Under the pieces are notes generated by a model. It had not been told where the DNA came from, ran no database searches, and saw nothing but the letters and a program-made list of their open reading frames with translations. A program made the position numbers and the translations under genes. A stretch of 22,500 bases of DNA from the NCBI GenBank assembly GCA_964020155.1, contig OZ026561.1, forward strand, positions 1,559,547 to 1,582,046, read 5' to 3'. Below are positions 15,082 through 22,500 of the stretch, piece after piece (position 1 is the stretch's first letter; each line of letters starts with the position of its first letter). The stretch is from Chondrilla cf. caribensis (taxonomy: Eukaryota > Porifera > Demospongiae > Chondrillida > Chondrillidae).

Positions 15082-17131
15082 ATGCATGCATGTGTGTGTG
15101 TGTGTGTGTGTGTGCGTGTGTGCATGTGCATGCATGTGCGTGTGTGTGCATGTGTGTGTGTGCGTGTGTGTATGTGCATGTGTGTATATGTGCACACATG
15201 TACACATCCATGCATGCAAGATTGCCAATGGAATATTTGACGAGATATGCATGCCAACAAACCTTCAACTTGGTAGTGGCAGTTCTCACTCGTTGCCCGA
15301 TATTTTGAAGAGTCTCATTTTCTCTGCATAGCCAAGGAAACATTGCTCATGATCACTGAACACAATGAGCTGATTTCAAACACACTACATACTTGATGGC
15401 ACTGCCAGTTTTCTTCACAGCGTCCGAGGCCTTACCACCCCACCCACTCAGTGTCTCCTTGGTCTTTTGGTAGCTGGAGTAGGGAAGATCAAGGGCAAAA
15501 GCAGGAATTGGGGGATAAGCTGTGCAAAATATGCACCAGGGGGATAAGCTGCACAAAATACCGTATAGCGGGAAATATTCGCGGGACAAAATTTTCGCAG
15601 ATTTCGCGGTTTGCCTAACATCCGCGAACTAGGCGTTCTCGCTGTTGTCACGTGACTCTGGCCAGCATCCGCGAAAATTATATCCATCAATTTTCATTTT
15701 TGGAGCCATCCGCGAAAATTTTGTCCCGCAAAAATTTCCCGCTATACGGTATGCACCAGGGGGGTTAAGCTGCACAAAATATGCACTGGGGGGATAAGCT
15801 GCACAAAATATGCACCGGGGGGATTAACCTGCACAAAATATGCCCTAGGGGGATAATGATGTGTACAGAATATGGCCCAGTGGTGATAAGGAGCATAAAC
15901 TTATCCACACAAACACATACGCACATACTAAAATATGAATACGATCACAGTACATCCAATCATCAAGGCAATAGCATGTACTTGACAAGCTCTGGTAAGT
16001 ACAGATGTCTGAAGGTGTCTCAGTGTAGGCTGCAGTATCAACCTAAGATGCACACGGATCAACTGCGTACAGACACATGCACGAGTGGAATTCATCTCAC
16101 CTTTCAGATTCACTAATCTTCTGCTTCCAGCCTGTCACAGTAGAATCTGCCTTCTTGTACCTTGAGGAAAATTAGAGCAGGCACAAATATGACACAGATT
16201 ATGGTCATGTGATGTCATGTGATATCATGTGATGTCCTGTGATATCCTGTGATATCATGTGATGTCATGTGATATCATGTGATATCCTGTGATACATTAC
16301 ACAAGTATATCTACAGAAACCATTACATTACCCAGGTATGTATATCAGTATGTACACTGAATTCTTTTTACTCGGTCACAATTCATTACGGAAACAACTG
16401 GTGGATTGACATTTGTGGTATTATCACGCCCACAAATAAATTTGTGCCCGAAAATAATAAAGGTGGGGGGAGAGGGATAAGATAGTTAACAAGATCCACC
16501 CTAATATCTTCGGTCTTGAAGACTGAACACAAAATAAACAAAATGCTGAAGTGTTGTTAACAACTGAGAAAACTGCATTTCTGACTGACCCAGATGACAG
16601 AAAGGTTCACCCTAGGTAAAATAAGAATTAATCTACATCTTTGCCTCTGCTACAAAGCCCTCTATCTTAATTCGGCATTGCATTGAGATTCATGTACATA
16701 TTATCAAGAAAGTTTGATGATTCGATGTGAAAAAAGTAAGATTTTGTTTTGACCAATATGGTGGGGTTGAGGCAAAATAATTGAGAATAATGAAGTACTT
16801 GGAGGACAACTTTAAGAATTCAGAAATCAAATTTCCGCACATGGAAAAATGTGGAGCATTACTACAGTACATCATTGATGCATCACAATGACATACCTCG
16901 TTGTCTGTATATGGTGAATTGAAGGTAAATGAGAACACGAGTAGTGATACAATGTCATTATGCATAACAACAAGTGAAAGTACACATCGGTGCTGATGTC
17001 AGTCAATACACGTACAGACTCATTCAACAACAGACAGTGGTCATTTGGCAACTTAACCTTTCCATAAACTGGAAGTTTCACAAACTTAAACTCGAATGTT
17101 TTGGGCACAATACCTCCAAGAGGTCTCACTG

Positions 17132-17175
<44 letters not shown>

Positions 17176-17212
17176 ATGTGTGTGTGTGTGTGTTTGTATG
17201 GTGTGTGTGCGC

Positions 17213-17263
<51 letters not shown>

Positions 17264-17313
17264 TGTATGTGTGTGTGTGTGTGTGTGTTTGTATAGTGTG
17301 TGTGCACGCGCAC

Positions 17314-17391
<78 letters not shown>

Positions 17392-19114
17392 TGTGCACAA
17401 AGTGTTTACGCATGCACTTGTGTATGTACACATGTACATACATGCTCATACATACCTATATTACCGGTACATACAGTGACTACCACAAACCCACATACCT
17501 GTCAGATTCCTTCATTTCATTCCACTTGTCACCCAGTACCTTCCATCCTTGAGAGAGACTCTCCTTAAATTCAACCAAAGGTGTTATCCCAAGCTGCTCC
17601 TTCACCTCGGCCAACTCCTTCTCCTTCTCCTGTAGTTTGAGTTTGAGCTCAATGATCTCATCGTGGAGCTGATGGGTGCAATGGTGGAGAGATGTACATG
17701 AGCATCATCAGAACCAGATTTTTAACAAAACAGCAAATCTCAATATTTTGAACAGCTACAGCAGAACCTTGATAATCTGACATTCAATGGGTAACAAATA
17801 TCCTGTCAGATTATAAAACTCCCATACACTCCACAAAGACGTGTACTTAAGAGGATCACATGTACATAGTAGGGACACATAGGTACATAGTAGGGACATG
17901 TGTACATAGTAGGGATACATAGGTACATAGTAGGGAAATATGTACATAGTAGGGACACATGTACATAGTAGAGACACATAGGTACATAGTAGGGACACAC
18001 AGGTACATAGTAGGGACATATGTACATAGTAGGGACACATAGGTACATAGTAGGGACACATGTACATAGTAGGGACACATAGGTACATAGTAGGGACATG
18101 TGTACATAGTAGGGACACATAGGTACATAGTAGGGACACATAGGTACATAGTAGGGACATGTGTACATAGTAGGGACACATAGGTACATAGTAGGGACAT
18201 GTGTACATAGTAGGGACACATGTGTACATAGTAGGGACACATAGGTACATAGTAGGGACACACAGGTACATAGTAGGGACATATGTACATAGTAGGGACA
18301 CACAGGTACATAGTAGGGACATATGTACATAGTAGGGACACATAGGTACATAGTAGGGACATGTGTACATAGTAGGGACACATAGGTACATAGTAGGGAC
18401 ACATAGGTATATAGCACGGTGACATGTGCATATCTTCAAGTAGTGTGAATGATATAGGTTTAGTAGTGTGGTCTATAGCGATGGCTGTGTCTCCGAATGT
18501 GGCCAACTTCGAAGACGATACCGGATTATCAAGGTTCTATTGTACTTGACCAGGATGTAGTGTACCAGCGCAGGCTTTTTTCAAACCGATGACCTTGTAC
18601 TTGCTGAACCACCGAAGCCTAAAGCCGTTGAAAAATACGCTCGCAAAGAGCCTAGGACAGACCATAGACAGACGACCGTCATTCAAGTAGTGGTGGGTCA
18701 CTGGTGTGCTTGTTGGCTCAGGACAGGCAGAGAAGGTCTGTGACGGGTGATCGAAGTACCAAGGACGGGATTTCTTAACTGTACTCCACAATTTCTCTTC
18801 ACGTGGATCGTGTTAGCTGAATGCCATGTTATTCAGAGCACATGCTAATGGACAGATCCACGCGTAGATACAATGGTTCCACATAGGCGGAAAATTAGGG
18901 TACACAGCTAATGTAGAATATGTACCTGTATGGCTCTTTCTTTCAATTCCATCTGCTTCAATTCTTCTTCGGTCGGTTCGCGAGGCGTTTCTTCTTCGGT
19001 GGCCTGTGACTCATCCTGTGTTTCTCCCTCTTTCTTCTCTTTGTTCTCGGCTTCAGGCTTCGCATCCCTCTCCATGGGCGGCAAAGAAATGTCAATGTTT
19101 GCTTCTAAAGCCAT
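14797..19114 (-). CDS. TPD52: TPD52-family (tumor protein D52-like) coiled-coil protein, 6 exons
   Basis: A small coiled-coil protein family implicated in vesicle trafficking and lipid droplets in mammals. Exons from the 5' end: 18926-19114, 17499-17668, 16101-16160, 15393-15473, 15263-15323 and 14797-14937, giving 233 residues with every junction in phase. The N terminus is acidic. The coiled coil runs from about EEELKQMELKERAIQ through IIELKLKLQEKEKELAEVKE (residues 49-86). LGITPLVEFKESLSQGW is the family core (human LGLTTLVGLRQNLSKSW). YQKTKETLSGWGGKASDA matches human YKKTQETLSQAGQKTSAA. The tail is acidic and ends EKND. The start was placed at 19114 (MALEANIDI); an upstream in-frame ATG at 19159 would add 15 residues. 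The acceptor at 14938 was chosen because it gives the acidic tail in frame; a nearby AG does not. The 60-nt third exon is phase-symmetric and may be optional. Confidence 0.92.
14967..15195 (+). repeat. (GT)n/(GTGCAT) microsatellite in TPD52 intron 5
   Basis: About 225 bases of GT with TGCATGCA interruptions. On the sense (minus) strand it is an AC tract that ends about 28 bases before the acceptor at 14938. Confidence 0.95.
15508..15885. repeat. 30-bp tandem repeat interrupted by a MITE
   Basis: Units of about 30 bp of the form GGGGGATAAGCTGCACAAAA plus TATGCACCA run through TPD52 intron 3 (15474-16100). About six units are seen. The second is split by the element at 15561-15749; the last ones, around 15830-15885, are degenerate. 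Confidence 0.9.
15561..15749. mobile_element. MITE with ~42-bp terminal inverted repeats, TA duplication proven
   Basis: Left end CCGTATAGCGGGAAATATTC then GCGGGACAAAATTTTCGC; the right end is its inverted complement with two or three mismatches over about 42 bases. TA flanks both sides (15559-15560 and 15750-15751). The empty site CAAAATATGCAC is preserved in adjacent tandem units, so removing the element plus one TA restores a normal unit. Further GCGAAAATT words are inside. Non-autonomous; the superfamily is inferred from the TA target. Confidence 0.93.
16203..16294. repeat. 10-bp tandem repeat (CATGTGATRT)
   Basis: Nine units of YMTGTGATRT, mostly CATGTGATGT, CATGTGATAT and CCTGTGATAT, in TPD52 intron 2. 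Confidence 0.88.
16295..17130 (-). other. TPD52 intron 2, unique part
   Basis: No TPD52 exon is needed here, because exon 2 and exon 3 join in phase. The minus strand from about 17132 down to 16872 is open and looks less repetitive than its surroundings (residues such as KTFEFKFVKLPVYGKVKLP), but I match it to no family. Its phase does not fit the flanking TPD52 exons. Confidence 0.4.
17133..17394 (+). repeat. (GT)n compound microsatellite with duplicated GCGCGCAC core
   Basis: About 260 bases in TPD52 intron 2. Two similar blocks (TGTTTGTATGGTGTGTGTGC then GCGCGCACG, and TGTTTGTATAGTGTGTGTGC then ACGCGCACG) lie about 95 bases apart. Alternating purine-pyrimidine sequence including CGCGCG is strongly Z-DNA-prone. 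Confidence 0.95.
17757..18544. mobile_element. MITE-like element with internal minisatellite (family C)
   Basis: Left end ACAGCAGAACCTTGATAATC and right end inverted (ACAATAGAACCTTGATAATC) match over about 20 bases and both are bounded by TA. The interior is dominated by the minisatellite at 17859-18415. The AGAACCT ends resemble family B. The element sits in TPD52 intron 1 (17669-18925) and has no transposase. Confidence 0.75.
17859..18415. repeat. 19-21-bp minisatellite (GTACATAGTAGGGACAYAT)
   Basis: About 28 units of GTACATAGTAGGGAC followed by ACAT, ATGT, ATAT or ACATAG. Unit length alternates between 19 and 21 bp, which keeps several minus-strand frames open for over 200 codons (CPYYVPM/SLLCTYV repeats). 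I regard these frames as non-coding. Confidence 0.95.
18545..18925 (-). other. TPD52 intron 1, 5' part with an unassigned open frame
   Basis: Between the family C element and the exon 1 donor. The minus strand 18791-18537 is an 84-codon open frame of normal composition (KKSRPWYFDHPSQTFSACPE and on) that I match to no family. It runs into the inverted end of the MITE, and no splice option brings it into the TPD52 frame. Confidence 0.35.
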
Positions 19115-19308
19115 GACCAGATCCAAGTAAAAAGCACACGTGCGGAAGTACCTTTTCACGAACAGATACGTATTGTGCGTAGAGAAGTGTGACGCCCACG
19201 CAATTTATTACATTCACATTACGTCATCACACTATGACCCGCTCACGGTACAAAATTCATTTTTGGTCATAATTATTTCCGTGCAGCACGCGTCGATTTT
19301 AAATCGAG
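19115..19308 (-). promoter_or_regulatory. HMGCL 3' UTR / TPD52 promoter, 194 bp
   Basis: Two genes on the same strand are separated by only 194 bp. AATAAA on the minus strand at 19204-19209 lies about 100 bases past the HMGCL stop. CACGTG at 19137-19142 overlaps an ETS-like GCGGAAGT at 19142-19149, and TTACGTCA at 19219-19226 is CRE-like; these could drive TPD52. The assignments are motif-based only. Confidence 0.5.
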
Positions 19309-21676
<2,368 letters not shown>

Positions 21677-21719
21677 CTGTGTAATTAAGCATATTATATT
21701 GGCCGAGCATATACAATCC

Positions 21720-21824
21720 ATCACTTGTATACATGTACATATGTATGTATGCATGTATACATATACGTATGTATGTAGGTATGTACAGTATATATGTATG
21801 TATGCATGTATGTATGTGTGTATG
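21720..21824. repeat. (ATGT)n microsatellite
   Basis: ATGTATGTATGC-type repeats with ATACATGTAC interruptions immediately left of the long hairpin. Confidence 0.85.
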
Positions 21825-21827
21825 TAG

Positions 21828-21962
21828 TAGATAAATCCCTCCTTGGGTTGGTACATGGGAAATGTACTCACTGCAAAAGACTAATTGACCTGTGCCCGAG
21901 GTCAATTAGTCTTCTGCAGTGAGTACATTTCCCATGTACCAACCCAGGGAGGGATTTATCTA
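21828..21962. repeat. Long near-perfect inverted repeat (64-bp arms, 7-nt loop)
   Basis: Arms 21828-21891 and 21899-21962 are complementary at 62 of 64 positions around the loop GTGCCCG. It lies in the HMGCL intron upstream of the exon at 21613-21676. A third, direct copy of the core word GGTACATGGGAAATGTAC lies at about 22064-22082. Confidence 0.95.
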
Positions 21963-22466
21963 TTATGTATCCTGGCAACATCAGAACTAATTACAGTTTG
22001 TCAAAAAGTGTATCAAATTAATCAGGTTTTGCCAAAAGTACATCAACTTGACCTGTTCTGTGCTGGTACATGGGAAATGTACATAGGTCAGTTCCTTTGA
22101 TGTTGCCTTCAACCAGGATGCATGTATGTATGCATGCATGTATGTATGTATGTACAATATGTATGCATGTATGTATGTATGTATATATGTTACATAGGTC
22201 TGTGAAATTATTGCAATAATACAATTATTCTTCTCAAATTTTCTTATTGTGATAATGAAAATGAGTTAATACTATAGTAATAAAGCTTCCTCCTTTGTTT
22301 ATTTCTGGAAAATGTACATATTACGTTGGAGTTGATTTGAAAATTACCCAGAACATTAGTTTATCAGTTACACAATTCATTTCATCTACTTTCAAACATT
22401 TTTTGTCAGAGTAATTGTTTCAATTTCAATCATCATAGAAAGCTTGGAATCCCAGTATTACTATAG
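21963..22466. other. HMGCL intron, no exon seen
   Basis: A looser outer inverted repeat is visible: CCTGGCAACATCAGAACT (from about 21970) against CAACATCAAAGGAACTGACC read backward near 22085-22110. (ATGT)n runs at about 22119-22186. The rest is AT-rich. None of it reads as the HMGCL exon that should precede YVSCVLGC. Confidence 0.5.
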
Positions 22467-22468
22467 TA

Positions 22469-22500
22469 CAGTGGAACCTCTAGTAAAGGACTCTCCCAAT
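22469..22500. mobile_element. MITE, family B, cut by the window edge
   Basis: CAGTGGAACCTCTAGTAAAG followed by GACTCTCCCAAT is the same left end as the copy at 12009, preceded by TA at 22467-22468. Confidence 0.85.

Noticed and set aside
17756..18506. Frames over 200 codons of CPYYVPM/SLLCTYV repeats
   Set aside because: The 19-21-bp minisatellite has few stops in several frames at once; it has the same sequence in all frames and sits in an intron.
18537..18791. 84-codon minus-strand frame as an alternative TPD52 exon
   Set aside because: No splice combination keeps the TPD52 frame, no family is recognised, and it runs into the inverted end of a MITE.

Overview
The window is nuclear DNA of an animal. 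It carries spliced genes with GT..AG introns of roughly 0.1 to 1.3 kb, closely spaced genes on both strands, many (GT)n tracts, minisatellites and short palindromic DNA transposons (MITEs). A compact, MITE-rich early-branching marine invertebrate such as a sponge would fit, but that placement is inference. No prokaryotic, organellar or viral gene was seen.

Layout from left to right. (1) 558-3492, plus: the last five exons of a mitochondrial-type methionyl-tRNA synthetase (MARS2), entering from the left edge. (2) 4240 to about 6827, plus: TCTP/TPT1, four exons, with a short final exon not located. (3) 6828-10334: intergenic, holding a degenerate tRNA-Leu-like element and a satellite of about 190-bp units arranged as an inverted repeat. 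(4) 10335-11183, minus: an intronless peroxisomal trans-2-enoyl-CoA reductase (PECR) ending in SKL. (5) 11324-13249, plus: a LigB-fold extradiol-dioxygenase-like protein with a predicted signal peptide on its own small first exon. It faces PECR head-to-head across 140 bp. (6) 14797-19114, minus: a complete six-exon TPD52-family gene. (7) 19309-21676, minus: the last four exons of HMG-CoA lyase (HMGCL), also ending in SKL, leaving through the right edge. Only 194 bp separate the HMGCL stop from the TPD52 start.

The genes are mostly housekeeping: organelle translation, growth and calcium-binding protein, peroxisomal fatty-acid metabolism, vesicle traffic, and ketone-body/leucine catabolism. PECR and HMGCL both end in a canonical peroxisomal targeting tripeptide. 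No multi-gene operon-like system is apparent.

The unusual content is in the non-coding DNA. Three splice donors are the first dinucleotide of a (GT)n tract. Several MITE families carry TA duplications, and one insertion can be proven because it lies in a tandem repeat whose neighbouring units keep the empty site. Two different MITE-like families carry their own internal minisatellite. An HMGCL intron holds a near-perfect 64-bp-arm hairpin. I resolved exon boundaries by combining splice-site dinucleotides, reading-phase agreement and recalled family alignments; no search or computation was run.
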